Source of the DNA: Planctomycetaceae bacterium
GTDB taxonomy: Bacteria > Planctomycetota > Phycisphaerae > UBA1845 > UTPLA1
NCBI GenBank assembly: GCA_011525745.1
Contig: WYBU01000087.1
Coordinates: forward strand, 1 to 64,000
Length of the DNA: 64,000 nt
Direction: 5' to 3'
Positions 36,918 to 45,755 of this stretch are shown in pieces. Positions within the stretch are counted from its first letter, which is position 1; each line of letters opens with the position of its first letter. The notes under the pieces were generated by a model. It was not told the DNA's origin, ran no database searches, and worked only from the letters and a program-made list of their open reading frames with translations. The position numbers and the translations under genes are program-made.

Positions 36918-37272
36918 GTGGAGGTCTCCGAAGGGTCCAACTCGTCGGGGTGAGTTCGGTTGCGCCGTTGCACATCGCAGCGCAAACGTCGCGACCTGTC
37001 ACATCGACATGCAAGCCGTGTGCCGAATACTCGGATGTTAAGAGCCGTTTATCATCATTTGTAACGTAATATACAGCAAGTACTTATATCGTTAATAGGT
37101 GTTACTACCTATGTCGATTGTGACCGAATCAAGCTCTCCTTGGGGGGAGGTGCGAAAGAATCCGCAGTTGGTGGTCGATCTTCGCGCACCATCTCCTAGC
37201 CGACTTGCTTGTTTGGGTGCCTGCGGGCGGTGTCGAGTGTCAATCGCGGCGTCGGGCGTATAATCGCCTCCA
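36918..37272. promoter_or_regulatory. AT-rich divergent control region between the octaheme gene and kdsC
   Basis: The 355-base gap contains the most AT-rich segment seen here (about 37040-37112). It includes taacg...cgtta partial symmetry and an inverted repeat ataggt-N6-acctat at 37095-37112. Promoters for both divergent genes probably lie here, but no -35/-10 pair stands out enough to be placed. Confidence 0.4.
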
Positions 37273-37815
37273 ATGTCCGACGCATCATTGCCGCTTCTTG
37301 TCCTCGATATCGACGGCGTTCTCACCGACGGCAGCCTGCCCTTTGACAAGAAAGGCTGCGACGAGCGGACGTTTTGCGTTCAGGATGGCGCGGCCCTGGC
37401 GGCGTGGCGGCGGGCGGGGGGGCGGTTGGCACTGCTGAGCGGGCGGAAGTCAGCGGCGGTGACGCGCCGCGCGGCCGAGTTGAAGGCCGACGAGACGCTT
37501 CAAGGCATCGACGACAAGCTGGCGGCGTTTCATGGGCTGTGCGAAAGGCTTGACATGACGCCCGACACAGTGTGCTACGTCGGCGACGACTGGGCGGACC
37601 TGCCGGTGATGCTTGCGTGCGGCTTGCCGATGGCGGTGGCGAATGCGATTCCGGCGGTGAAGCGCGCGGCGTTACGCGTGACGCGGCGCAACGGGGGTGA
37701 GGGGGCGGTGGCGGAAGTGGTCGAGTGTCTGCTGCGGCGCGCGGGACGCTGGCCGCCGGGGGATGCGCGTTGTCAGCGCGCGGAGCATGAGGCATCGCGC
37801 GGAAACCAGGCGTAG
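37273..37815 (+). CDS. kdsC: KDO-8-phosphate phosphatase (HAD superfamily)
   Basis: The first motif LVLDIDGVLTDGSLPF is the KdsC signature (catalytic Asp-x-Asp). LLSGRKSAAVTRRAAEL supplies motif II, DKLAAF the lysine of motif III, and CYVGDDWADLPVM motif IV. KdsC removes phosphate from 3-deoxy-D-manno-octulosonate 8-phosphate in LPS core synthesis. The core is normal length (~160 residues) with a short extra tail. The large LptC-like gene follows in the same direction, the same gene order as kdsC-lptC in proteobacteria, with a repeat inserted between them. Confidence 0.88.
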   Translation: MSDASLPLLVLDIDGVLTDGSLPFDKKGCDERTFCVQDGAALAAWRRAGGRLALLSGRKSAAVTRRAAELKADETLQGIDDKLAAFHGLCERLDMTPDTVCYVGDDWADLPVMLACGLPMAVANAIPAVKRAALRVTRRNGGEGAVAEVVECLLRRAGRWPPGDARCQRAEHEASRGNQA

Positions 37816-37826
37816 GAATTGAAGAC

Positions 37827-37913
37827 GGGTGGTACAGGCGTCCCGCCCGTCCGGTACGGGCAAGATGCCCGTACCGCCCTGGACAATCGTTCTGGTTATT
37901 TGTGCGCGAATCC
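37827..37913. repeat. Dispersed 87-bp hairpin repeat, copy 2
   Basis: This near-identical partner of 1502-1588 can fold with arms gggtggtac (37827-37835) and gtaccgccc (37871-37879) and an inner gacgggc/gcccgtc-like pairing. It lies 12 bases after kdsC and splits it from the next gene. Confidence 0.7.
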
Positions 37914-38070
37914 TCGGAGGCGATTTCTGTCGCTCGCTTTACGCTCGCGCCTTGGTCGCGTTGAGGGTTGCGGTTCGGATAAGATGGCGCCGGCGACGTG
38001 ATCCGAGCCGCCAGCGACAGCGCTGCGGTGTTCGCTTCGGATGGACCGAGGGCGGCGGTTTCGCGAGAAG

Positions 38071-38140
38071 GGATTCCCGCGGAAAGTGGGTGCGGGATGG
38101 GAATCGCGCACCAGCATCCATCAGGCGTCCCGCACAGGCG
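38071..38140. repeat. Copy of the gattcccgcgg / gggtgcgggatgggaatc repeat
   Basis: The words ggattcccgcgg, gggtgcgggatgggaatc and gcgcaccagc recur, with small changes, at 61690-61775. No protein-coding potential is seen in this gap before the LptC-like gene. Confidence 0.5.
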
Positions 38141-38190
38141 GCGGTTCGAAATCGGATTCTTGAACCAGCATCGAGCGATTGTGTGACTGC

Positions 38191-41100
38191 ATGTTCCGAC
38201 GTTTCATCTATGCCGCCGCCGCGTTTGTGTTCGGTCTGGCCGCCTTCTTTTACTTCTCTCGCGGCGACCAGCCCAGGACTCCGCCCGGCGATATCGAGTC
38301 GCCCGGCGGCATTGGGGACACGACCGCAACGGCGCAGCCGATTCGCACGCTGCGAGCCGGCGAGTTGCCGGTCAGCGCCGGCACGCGACCCTACTTCCGC
38401 GTACTCGACCGCTACACCGGCCGCGTGCGCTACGAGTTTCGCACCGAGAAGTGGGAAGCAGTCTCGGAGCAGCTCGTTCGCATGGAGCGGCCGGACATCC
38501 GCATCCACATGCCCGGCGGGCAGATCACTTATATCACCGCCGACTCGGGCGAGATGGAAGTCGCCACGACGACGCGGCAGGACGTCGATCCCAAGCGCGG
38601 CCGGCTTCAGGGCAACGTCAAGGTCGTCGTCGACCGCACGTCGCGGCGCTGGCGCGAGGCGAATCCGCAACTCGCGGCGATGGAAGATCACCCGGAGCAG
38701 CTCATTCATATCTGGCTCAGCGACGAAGCGCGATTTGATCTCGAAGCCTCGCGGCTGACCGCCGATGGCGCGGTGCGCATGCAGAGCGAAGAGGCCGACA
38801 TCCAGGCCAATCCCGGCGGCGAATCGCTGGTGATGCGCTGGAACCAGGTCGACAACCGCATCGACTATCTGACGTTTACGCACGGCGGGCGCATGGAGTT
38901 GCGGCGCGGCGGCGGGATGGTCGATTTCGCCATGCCGGGCGCGCAGCGCAGCGAGCCGGATGCGGGCGAAGTCGAAGCCGCCGCGGTTTCCGCAGGCGGC
39001 GCGCCCGCCGCTCAATCCGAAACGCCGCCGCGCGACGCATCCGCGCTGCTGACCGCCGAAGAGGCCATTGCCGCGATTCGTGCCGCCTCGCCGCGCAGCA
39101 CGACGCAGGACGCCCCACGCCAAGACGAAAACGCGCCGACCACCGCGTCCGACGCGACCAGCCAGCCGGTCGATCCGCTGGCATTCCTGAACGAAGAGAA
39201 GCGGCCGGAGCGGATCGAGACCTACAACGCCGTGTTCGTCGGCGACGTTCACGTCGAGCAGCGCGAGGGGCTGCAAAACACGGGTGAGCTGGATTGCGAC
39301 CGGCTGGAGCTGGTTTTCGATCTCGGCCGCGAACAGCGCCGCGGCGGGGCGTTGGGCGCTCCGCCCAAATCGCAAGACGTTGCAGCTACTCAGCCGACAG
39401 CCGCCACCGCTCCGGCCGCGGATGATTTGCAGTCGACGACCAAGCTGGTGCTTGAATGGCGCGGCCCGCTCGAGCTGCGGCCGATGGATGCCGAGCCGGC
39501 CGTGCGGACCGGTCGGCGCTTCGACGCCATCGCAACGGGCAAGCGCGTCGCCGTGAAGGACCGTCAGGGCGAGGCGCACTGCACGCAGCTTGTCTATCGC
39601 AGCGAACCTTCGAGCGTGTGGCTGGTCGGCGGCGGCGACGCACCGGCACGGCTGACGACGGGCGACGGCCGCGAGTTGGTGGCCGACGAAATAGCGTTCG
39701 ATCGCGGCGCCGGCCGAGGTCGCTGGCTGGGAAAGGGATTGCTGAAGGATCCGGGGGGCGACGGCGACGCGCTGGCGTTGCCGGGCGCGCTGCGGGACGA
39801 TGCTGGTCGTCGATCGGTGGGCGGCGAGCGGACGCCGGTCGAGATTACGTGGACAAATCATGTCGATTTCGATCTGGGCCGCGCGCCGCGCCGCGTCGTG
39901 GATGAAAAGACCGGCCAGGCGAAGGAGCGACGGGTCGATTTCATCGAACGCGCCGAGTTTCACGGCGGCGTGAGCATGACACAGGGGCATCGACACCTGG
40001 GCGGCGAGAAGATAGAGATGACGTTCGGCCCGCCGCGCCGGCCGGGGGCGCTCGCCGATCACATTACGCGGCTCGAAGCCGCCGGTGACGTCGCGTTGCG
40101 CGACGGCGACGAGTCGATCCGCGCCGGGTCGCTCGACGTTGATCTGATTGTCACGCACGACGGCCGCAACGTGCCGACCAGCGCCGTCGCCGACGGCGCT
40201 GCCCGCGTCGAGCAGCCCGGTCGCACGCTGGCCGCCGAGCATGTCGAAGCCGAATTCGGCGAATCGGCGGCGCCGCCCCAACCGGACGATCGCCGCGCGA
40301 CGCGCGTTCGCATTCGACGGCTGCTGGCGGAGCGAAAAGTGGTCGTTCGAGCCCAGCCCGATCCGCTGGAGATCGACGGCGACCGCCTCGATGCGCAGTT
40401 CGACAACCGTGGCGAGTTGCTCGCGGCGGATATCCACGGTGCAGGTGACAGCGGTTGGGCGTACACGTCCTACGCCGATTACTCGGTCAACGGCCGGCAC
40501 GTGCACATCGACGTGGCACGGCAGCGGGTCGAGACGCCGGGCCGCGGTCATGCCGCGTTTGTGACGCGCTCCGATTTCGATGGTCGCCGGCTGGCCGAGG
40601 CGACGGTCGTCAACGTCACGTTCACGTCGGGGATGGTCATCGACGGCATCGAGAACAACGCAATGTTCCAGGGCCGAGTGCACACGTCGACGCCGACCCA
40701 CGAGCTACAGTGCGAGCGCAAGCTGACGCTGCGACTCGAGGATGTGAAAAACGAAAACGAGGCGCCGCCACCGGACAGCCCCGCGGCTGATGCCGCCGGA
40801 ACACAGCCATTGGCCATCGTTACTCGCTGGATAAACGACCGTTTTCAGCCGCAGCGCATCGCGCCGGACGAAGCACCGCGCTTGCGTAAGCGGCCGGTGT
40901 TCGTGCTGGCCGAGGGCGACGCCGCGGCCGTTTCGACTGAGTATGAACCCGGCGGCCGTGTGGGATCGCGCGTCCGCATCGCCGGTCCGAGCATCGAGGC
41001 CGATCTGGCGCGCGAACATCTGCACGTCGCCGGTCGCGGTTCGCTGGCGCTGGAGGACTATCGCGTCGCGCCCGCGGCGAGGCGCAGCGAGCCGGTGGCG

Positions 41101-41733
41101 CCGGTGGCCGATGCGCGTTCCGCCCCCGCGCCGGAACTGGCCCTTCCGCCGCTGGGTGGCACGCGCGGTCGCGGCCCGAGCCTGACCGCGTTCTTCTGGG
41201 TCGATTCGATGAGCTTCGACATGAAGCAGGCGCTGGCGACGTTCGATCATCGTGTGCAGATGGTTCACCTCAGCGGCGATCGAATCCTGCTGATGGGCGA
41301 CGTGGCCAAGGCGCTCGTGGCCGACACCGACGCGTTGCGGCTCGGCCCCGGCCGCGAGGCGATGCTCGACGCCGACAAGCTGGTCGTTCAGTTCGCCACC
41401 GCGCCGGCGTCGCGAACGGAAGCGGCGTCGCCGGCGGACTCGGCCGGGTTCGGCACGCTGAGATTGCGCGACATCCGCTGGAACGAGCCGACGCGGCTGA
41501 ACGCCACGGGCCAGGTGCGGCTGCGCGAGGGCAACCGGCAGTTGCTGGGGCAATCGCTCAGTCTGGATGCCGACAACGTCGTGACGTTGCGCGGCGCGCC
41601 GAATCAGGACGCGCTGCTGTGGGAAGAATCCGAGGCCGAGCAGACCAGCCGCACGTGGCGCGGCCCCGTCATCACGTGGAACCGCACCACCGGCGAGATC
41701 GTCGCGCCTCAATCGCGCGTCACGGCGCGGTGA
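38191..41733 (+). CDS. Giant LptC/OstA-like periplasmic LPS-export protein
   Basis: The 1180-residue protein starts with one membrane helix (MFRRFIYAAAAFVFGLAAFF), like LptC. It then consists of many beta-strand repeats of LptC/LptA jelly-roll type, for example YFRVLDRYTGRVRYEF, ITADSGEMEVA, GRLQGNVKVVVDR and LTADGAVRMQSEEADIQAN. LptC is normally ~190 residues and LptA ~180, so several OstA-type units seem to be fused into one chain that could span the periplasm by itself. Its position after kdsC supports a role in LPS transport. The middle contains Ala/Pro/Gln-rich linkers. Assignment rests on strand pattern and context rather than on a strong motif. Confidence 0.68.
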   Translation: MFRRFIYAAAAFVFGLAAFFYFSRGDQPRTPPGDIESPGGIGDTTATAQPIRTLRAGELPVSAGTRPYFRVLDRYTGRVRYEFRTEKWEAVSEQLVRMERPDIRIHMPGGQITYITADSGEMEVATTTRQDVDPKRGRLQGNVKVVVDRTSRRWREANPQLAAMEDHPEQLIHIWLSDEARFDLEASRLTADGAVRMQSEEADIQANPGGESLVMRWNQVDNRIDYLTFTHGGRMELRRGGGMVDFAMPGAQRSEPDAGEVEAAAVSAGGAPAAQSETPPRDASALLTAEEAIAAIRAASPRSTTQDAPRQDENAPTTASDATSQPVDPLAFLNEEKRPERIETYNAVFVGDVHVEQREGLQNTGELDCDRLELVFDLGREQRRGGALGAPPKSQDVAATQPTAATAPAADDLQSTTKLVLEWRGPLELRPMDAEPAVRTGRRFDAIATGKRVAVKDRQGEAHCTQLVYRSEPSSVWLVGGGDAPARLTTGDGRELVADEIAFDRGAGRGRWLGKGLLKDPGGDGDALALPGALRDDAGRRSVGGERTPVEITWTNHVDFDLGRAPRRVVDEKTGQAKERRVDFIERAEFHGGVSMTQGHRHLGGEKIEMTFGPPRRPGALADHITRLEAAGDVALRDGDESIRAGSLDVDLIVTHDGRNVPTSAVADGAARVEQPGRTLAAEHVEAEFGESAAPPQPDDRRATRVRIRRLLAERKVVVRAQPDPLEIDGDRLDAQFDNRGELLAADIHGAGDSGWAYTSYADYSVNGRHVHIDVARQRVETPGRGHAAFVTRSDFDGRRLAEATVVNVTFTSGMVIDGIENNAMFQGRVHTSTPTHELQCERKLTLRLEDVKNENEAPPPDSPAADAAGTQPLAIVTRWINDRFQPQRIAPDEAPRLRKRPVFVLAEGDAAAVSTEYEPGGRVGSRVRIAGPSIEADLAREHLHVAGRGSLALEDYRVAPAARRSEPVAPVADARSAPAPELALPPLGGTRGRGPSLTAFFWVDSMSFDMKQALATFDHRVQMVHLSGDRILLMGDVAKALVADTDALRLGPGREAMLDADKLVVQFATAPASRTEAASPADSAGFGTLRLRDIRWNEPTRLNATGQVRLREGNRQLLGQSLSLDADNVVTLRGAPNQDALLWEESEAEQTSRTWRGPVITWNRTTGEIVAPQSRVTAR

Positions 41734-41802
41734 GGGCGCACGGTTCGCCACGCTCACCGCCGGGGGCGGCTGTGCCACACGGCGCGCGGGACGGTGCACG
41801 GT

Positions 41803-43260
41803 TCATTCCATCGCGCCTGCGTGCATCGAATGCGATTCGTCCGGGGGTTCGATTGCGGCCACTGATCGCTCGAACGCCGCCGCGCCGGATTGTTCGTCAA
41901 AGTAGTTCACGATCAAACTGAAATAATGCCGCGGCGCGTGAACAGCGAAGCCCACGTGCCCACCGTCGGCGACGATCAGCGCCGCGACGCGCGGATTGCT
42001 CACCCGCGACATCAGGTGCGCCACGTCCTGCGCCGACGACAGCGGATCGTTCGACGCATGAACGACGAGCATCGGCGTCCGCGCCGCTTCGAGCTTGTCG
42101 CCGACCGGCAGGGCGCGATAAGGCAGCAGGCGCACGAAGTCGAAGCCTTCTTCCTTGCGCACCCACTGTGTCAGATCGCAGCGTTGGTACTCAAACTCAA
42201 TCAGCCGCCCGAGATCGCCGTCGGGCGGGGTGTAGCCCTTGCGTCGCATTCGATCGCGCACGGTCTGCTGCACGGCCCACGTCGGCGGATCGAAGAAGAT
42301 GGAGCGCGGCCGCTCGGTCCGGTCGCGCAGTTCTTCCCAGCGCAAGATGGGTGAAAACGCGATGATTCCCGCCTCGAAACGCGGCCGCTCGCGCGGCACG
42401 CTCAGCAGGAACCGCGACAGACCCGGCGAGATGGCCGGATCGTCCGCCGCGCGGCCGTCGTACCACGCCGCCAGCAGGGCCGTCGTCGCGCCCCAGCAGA
42501 AACCAATCAGTCCCGTGCGGCTCACGCCGGGCTGCGATTCGAGCCAGTCGTTGACGGCCATCAGTTCGTCGGTTTCGAGCACGCCGAATGTACACGCCGC
42601 CTGCGGGTAGCGCGCCTCGGTCTGACCGTGCGCGCGCGGCTCCAGCGACAGCACGTGATAGCCGCACGCGCGCAGGCCCATCGCGAGATCGCGCGTGCGC
42701 GCCACACCGTGATCGCCGAACAGGCCGGGCAGAATCACGATCGCATTGGCGACCGTCACGCGACCGTGCTTGTCGCGTGCCCAGCCGATGCGTCCGCACA
42801 GCGACAGATTCGGCCGCACGGGAATCCACACGTCGTCGAAGCCGCGCCAGGGCGGCGCCGGCCGGTCGATGAAGTATCGCGTGCTGCCGCCCTGCGCCGT
42901 GCAGCGCAGGCCGCTGAAATTGGGCAACAGGCGCGGCAGGTCATCGGGCCTGACGGCGAAGTGCTTCAGCACGTCGCGCGGTTCACCGTCGGGTCGGGTC
43001 AGTTCGTCCGTGACGAGCGCGGCATAAGGCGTGGCGGGGATCAACCCGGCCAGGCGGACGTGGGCGCGTTCAAGCCATTCGCGCGTCGAATGGCCGGACA
43101 CCGCCGGCCGCGGAGCGTGTTCCAGCCGCGTCACGTCGCGCGGCGTCAGCGGAATCGACTGCTCGGCAAAGCAGCCGCACAGGCAGGCGATGATCGCCGG
43201 CGCCATTCCGCGCACGAACAGTCGAGCGGTGCTTGGGGAGAAGGTGGGCGTCATCGGCAT
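41803..43260 (-). CDS. Alpha/beta hydrolase-like lipoprotein with Cys nucleophile
   Basis: A 485-residue protein with a hydrophobic start ending in a lipobox-like CLCGC. The hydrolase fold shows the strand VTVANAIVILPGLFGDHG and the nucleophile elbow LIGFCWGATTALL, in which cysteine replaces the usual serine, as in dienelactone hydrolase. The acid loop LVVHASNDPLSS and the histidine in VADGGHVGFAV complete a triad. The N-terminal ~190 residues have no recognised domain. ATG 43260 is taken because it starts the signal. It is downstream of, and convergent with, the LptC-like gene. Substrate unknown; an envelope ester is a guess. Confidence 0.75.
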   Translation of the reverse strand: MPMTPTFSPSTARLFVRGMAPAIIACLCGCFAEQSIPLTPRDVTRLEHAPRPAVSGHSTREWLERAHVRLAGLIPATPYAALVTDELTRPDGEPRDVLKHFAVRPDDLPRLLPNFSGLRCTAQGGSTRYFIDRPAPPWRGFDDVWIPVRPNLSLCGRIGWARDKHGRVTVANAIVILPGLFGDHGVARTRDLAMGLRACGYHVLSLEPRAHGQTEARYPQAACTFGVLETDELMAVNDWLESQPGVSRTGLIGFCWGATTALLAAWYDGRAADDPAISPGLSRFLLSVPRERPRFEAGIIAFSPILRWEELRDRTERPRSIFFDPPTWAVQQTVRDRMRRKGYTPPDGDLGRLIEFEYQRCDLTQWVRKEEGFDFVRLLPYRALPVGDKLEAARTPMLVVHASNDPLSSAQDVAHLMSRVSNPRVAALIVADGGHVGFAVHAPRHYFSLIVNYFDEQSGAAAFERSVAAIEPPDESHSMHAGAME

Positions 43261-43458
43261 TGGCCCGGCGAGCGCTGCTCGCTCGTTATCGTGAAGGCGT
43301 GCGCGGAATTCCAGCCGTTGCATGACTGCGGGTTGAAACATGATAGCGATCGCGTGGAGCGGCTGCGCGCGAAACGCGCTTCAGCTCCTCGTGTCGCCAA
43401 CTCGCCGAATCCGGCGCGTTCGACGGACCGACCGTTGCAGTGCGTGTTTGACGCAGGC

Positions 43459-44916
43459 TCACATACGCTCATGCGGCATCGCGGTTGTGGCGCCGACGAG
43501 GTGAATCAGCAGCGTGTTGGTGCTGCCCGGTCGCGTCAGCTCCGTTCCCGTGATGACGATCGTCAGATCGCCCGGCCGAGCCAGTCCGCGCCGAATCAGC
43601 GCATCGTCCAGCCGCGCAAGCATCGCTTCATCGCTGCCGCCGTGCTCCAGCCGGATCGGCGTCACGCCGTAGAGCATCGCCATCCGCCGGCATACTGCTT
43701 CGTTGGGCGACAGCCCGACGATCGGCATCTCCAGCCGGTGTTTACTGAGCAGGGACGGCGTGTTGCCGACGCGCGTCCAGACGGCGATGAGCTTCGCGTT
43801 CAGATCGCGCGCGAGCAGCGCCGCGCCGCGCGCCACGGCCGAGGTCACGCGCAACGCAGCCGCCATCACCTCGCGGTTGCCGCGCTTGGCCAGCCGGCGC
43901 ATCAGTGGCTCGGTTTCCATCGCGATGCGGCGGATCATGCGAACCGCCGCCGCCGGACAGCAGCCGACGGCCGTTTCGGCCGACAGCATCACGGCGTCGG
44001 CGCAATCCAGAATGGCGTTCGCCACGTCGCTCACTTCGGCGCGCGTCGGCGCTTGCTGGGTCACCATGCTCTGAAGCATCTGCGTCGCGATGATCACCGG
44101 CCGGCCCGCGTAGCCGCACTGGCGGACGATTTCCTTCTGCACCAGCGGCACTTGCGCGACGTCCATCTCCACGCCCAGATCGCCGCGCGCCACGAGCAGC
44201 ACGTCGCAAGCGTCGATGATCTCGGCCAGCCGCTCGACCGCTTGCGGCTTTTCGATCTTCGCCACGGTGCGCAGGTCGCCGCCCAACTCGGTGATGCGGC
44301 GGCGAAGCAACACCAGATCGTCCGCGCAGCGCACGAAGGACAGCGCCACGTAGTCCAGCCCGTGCCGCACCGACCAGGCCAGATACTCTTCATCGCGCTG
44401 CGTTAACGCCGGCAGGCTCAGCGGCGTGTCGGGCAGATTGATGCCTTTGCGGTCGGATACGACGCCGCCCACTTCGCACGTGGCGAGCAGCGCGTCCGCG
44501 GTACGCTCGCCGGCGCGCAGCACGACCTGTCCGTCGTCGATGAGAATACGATGTCCCGGCTGAACCTCGTCGATGAAAGGCGAGTAGTTCGACTCCAGCT
44601 CGTCCGCCGCGTGCGGTTGAGCGGCGCGTACGAAACGCATGGTCTGGCCGGCGGCGAGGAGGCGCGGTCCGCCGGCTACAACGCCCAGGCGAATCTTGGG
44701 GCCGGGCAGGTCGCCCATGATGGCGACCATCGCTTCGCGATCGGCCGCGGCTCGGCGTATGCGCGCCAGGGCGTCGGCATGTTGATCCGGCGTGCCGTGC
44801 GAGAAGTTCAGGCGGAAGACATTCGTGCCGGCGTCGATCAACGCGCGCAGCGTCTCGTCATTCGCGGAAGCAGGGCCGACGGTGGCAATGATCCTGGTGT
44901 GATTCACGACGGTCAT
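43459..44916 (-). CDS. pyk: Pyruvate kinase
   Basis: A 485-residue enzyme that transfers phosphate from phosphoenolpyruvate to ADP. It shows IIATVGPAS, VFRLNFSHG, MGDLPGPKIRLG, the metal/substrate segment KIEKPQAVERL, DVLLVARGDLGVEM, VIIATQMLQSM, and the SDVANAILDCADAVMLSAET motif. A C-terminal regulatory domain ends the chain. It is read away from a long upstream gap that contains, on the same strand, a strong intrinsic terminator about 185 bases before the start, so expression may be attenuated or an independent RNA may lie upstream. No Shine-Dalgarno sequence is obvious. Confidence 0.96.
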   Translation of the reverse strand: MTVVNHTRIIATVGPASANDETLRALIDAGTNVFRLNFSHGTPDQHADALARIRRAAADREAMVAIMGDLPGPKIRLGVVAGGPRLLAAGQTMRFVRAAQPHAADELESNYSPFIDEVQPGHRILIDDGQVVLRAGERTADALLATCEVGGVVSDRKGINLPDTPLSLPALTQRDEEYLAWSVRHGLDYVALSFVRCADDLVLLRRRITELGGDLRTVAKIEKPQAVERLAEIIDACDVLLVARGDLGVEMDVAQVPLVQKEIVRQCGYAGRPVIIATQMLQSMVTQQAPTRAEVSDVANAILDCADAVMLSAETAVGCCPAAAVRMIRRIAMETEPLMRRLAKRGNREVMAAALRVTSAVARGAALLARDLNAKLIAVWTRVGNTPSLLSKHRLEMPIVGLSPNEAVCRRMAMLYGVTPIRLEHGGSDEAMLARLDDALIRRGLARPGDLTIVITGTELTRPGSTNTLLIHLVGATTAMPHERM

Positions 44917-45100
44917 GATAAGGGCGATCGTGCGTCCGAGAATCGACGGGCCGGGAACGCGCTTGCGTAATCCTCGGCCGCGCTTGCGATCTCGTGAGAT
45001 CGACCCATTGAGAGACTTCGGAAAGTGCGCCGCGCAGGAATCAGCAAAAGGCGTTTACGTTGGGGATGGACCGGTGAATAGTGGTTTGCGTGGCGGATGT

Positions 45101-45142
45101 AAAAAAAAAGCGGGCGGGTCCGCCTCGCATTCAGACCCGCCC
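45101..45142 (-). terminator. Strong intrinsic terminator on the minus strand, upstream of pyk
   Basis: On the minus strand gggcgggtc (45142-45134) and gacccgccc (45120-45112) pair with a 13-base loop, followed by gc and nine T residues (45109-45101). It ends any transcript coming from 45143 and beyond, yet pyk on the same strand starts only at 44916. Confidence 0.8.
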
Positions 45143-45345
45143 TTTGCCCGCCCCATCCGAGGGCGAGCGATCTTCGGATATTGTGTGCCCCGTAACCAAG
45201 GGGCCGAATTATCGGTTCATTTCACTGCGCCATTCACTCATCTTTTCGCTCTGAGTAATTTGACGCACAGCTAGTATTCACGCTGCGTGCCAAGCATTTG
45301 AACGTGAGTTATGAATGGCATTCTTGAGTTGTAACGTCTTTGTAT
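45101..45345 (-). ncRNA. Candidate untranslated RNA or regulatory leader of pyk
   Basis: No protein frame fits this AT-richer segment, but it ends in a textbook terminator and contains two further hairpins on the minus strand (cccc-ttggttac-gggg, and atccga...tcggat). A transcript from a start near 45345 would be about 245 nt. It could be a free small RNA, or a premature-stop leader controlling pyk. No signature of RNase P RNA, tmRNA or SRP RNA was found. The promoter side is weak (tataca near 45338). Confidence 0.4.
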
Positions 45346-45384
45346 AAGGCATGTTACGCTGATTGAATGACGATCCGTCTGGAT

Positions 45385-45413
45385 TTGGCACAGATCATTG
45401 ACTTGGTTATATT
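45385..45413 (+). promoter_or_regulatory. Near-consensus sigma-70 promoter
   Basis: TTGGCA (45385-45390), a 17-base spacer and TATATT (45408-45413). Predicted start about 45420. No coding sequence begins within 330 bases. Confidence 0.6.
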
Positions 45414-45419
45414 ACCCAA

Positions 45420-45611
45420 TAATGGGACAGAGCTTGGTAACCCGAATGCGATATGGCAATCATTTCTGGGGGCGAGGCAATCAACCTGAACGGAGGTTGC
45501 TGCGGCCTCCCGATGCATACAGGTGCGAGGTGGTCGCGGGCGCTCACCTTCCCCCGACTCCTGGGTGCAAACGAGAATTTTGATCCGGGCGCTTGTCCCC
45601 CGGTTTTTTTT
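45420..45611 (+). ncRNA. Candidate ~190-nt small RNA or leader of the PKD-cyclophilin gene
   Basis: The interval runs from a canonical promoter to a hairpin/T8 terminator and has no credible protein frame. It is rich in complementary segments, including a perfect caacct-gaacgg-aggttg hairpin (about 45482-45500) and gcctc/gaggt pairing. Length and isolation suit a stable small RNA. Alternatively it is a terminated 5' leader of the gene at 45756. The family is not recognised. Confidence 0.42.
45585..45611 (+). terminator. Intrinsic terminator, plus strand
   Basis: ccggg (45585-45589) pairs with cccgg (45599-45603), followed by eight T residues (45604-45611). Confidence 0.65.
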
Positions 45612-45755
45612 CCATCCCGAAGACCGCCCGACGACACCACCAACGCCCTCGCGAGTGCGATAACAACTCCACTTGCGCGAAACTGATTCCGACATACAAT
45701 CGGCGACGGCCGCGCTGATTGGAAACGCAACGCCGCTTTCGGTACCGGAGGCCCC

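Noticed and set aside
37939-40701. A 920-codon open frame antisense to the LptC-like gene
   Set aside because: Long antisense frames are common here because of high GC at third positions. The plus-strand protein has a clear membrane start and strand repeats, and the antisense product is Arg/Ala-biased with no motif.
45101-45611. RNase P RNA, tmRNA or SRP RNA in the gap before pyk
   Set aside because: None of the conserved core words (for example the P4 region of RNase P, a tag frame with CCA end, or the SRP GGAA tetraloop region) was found.
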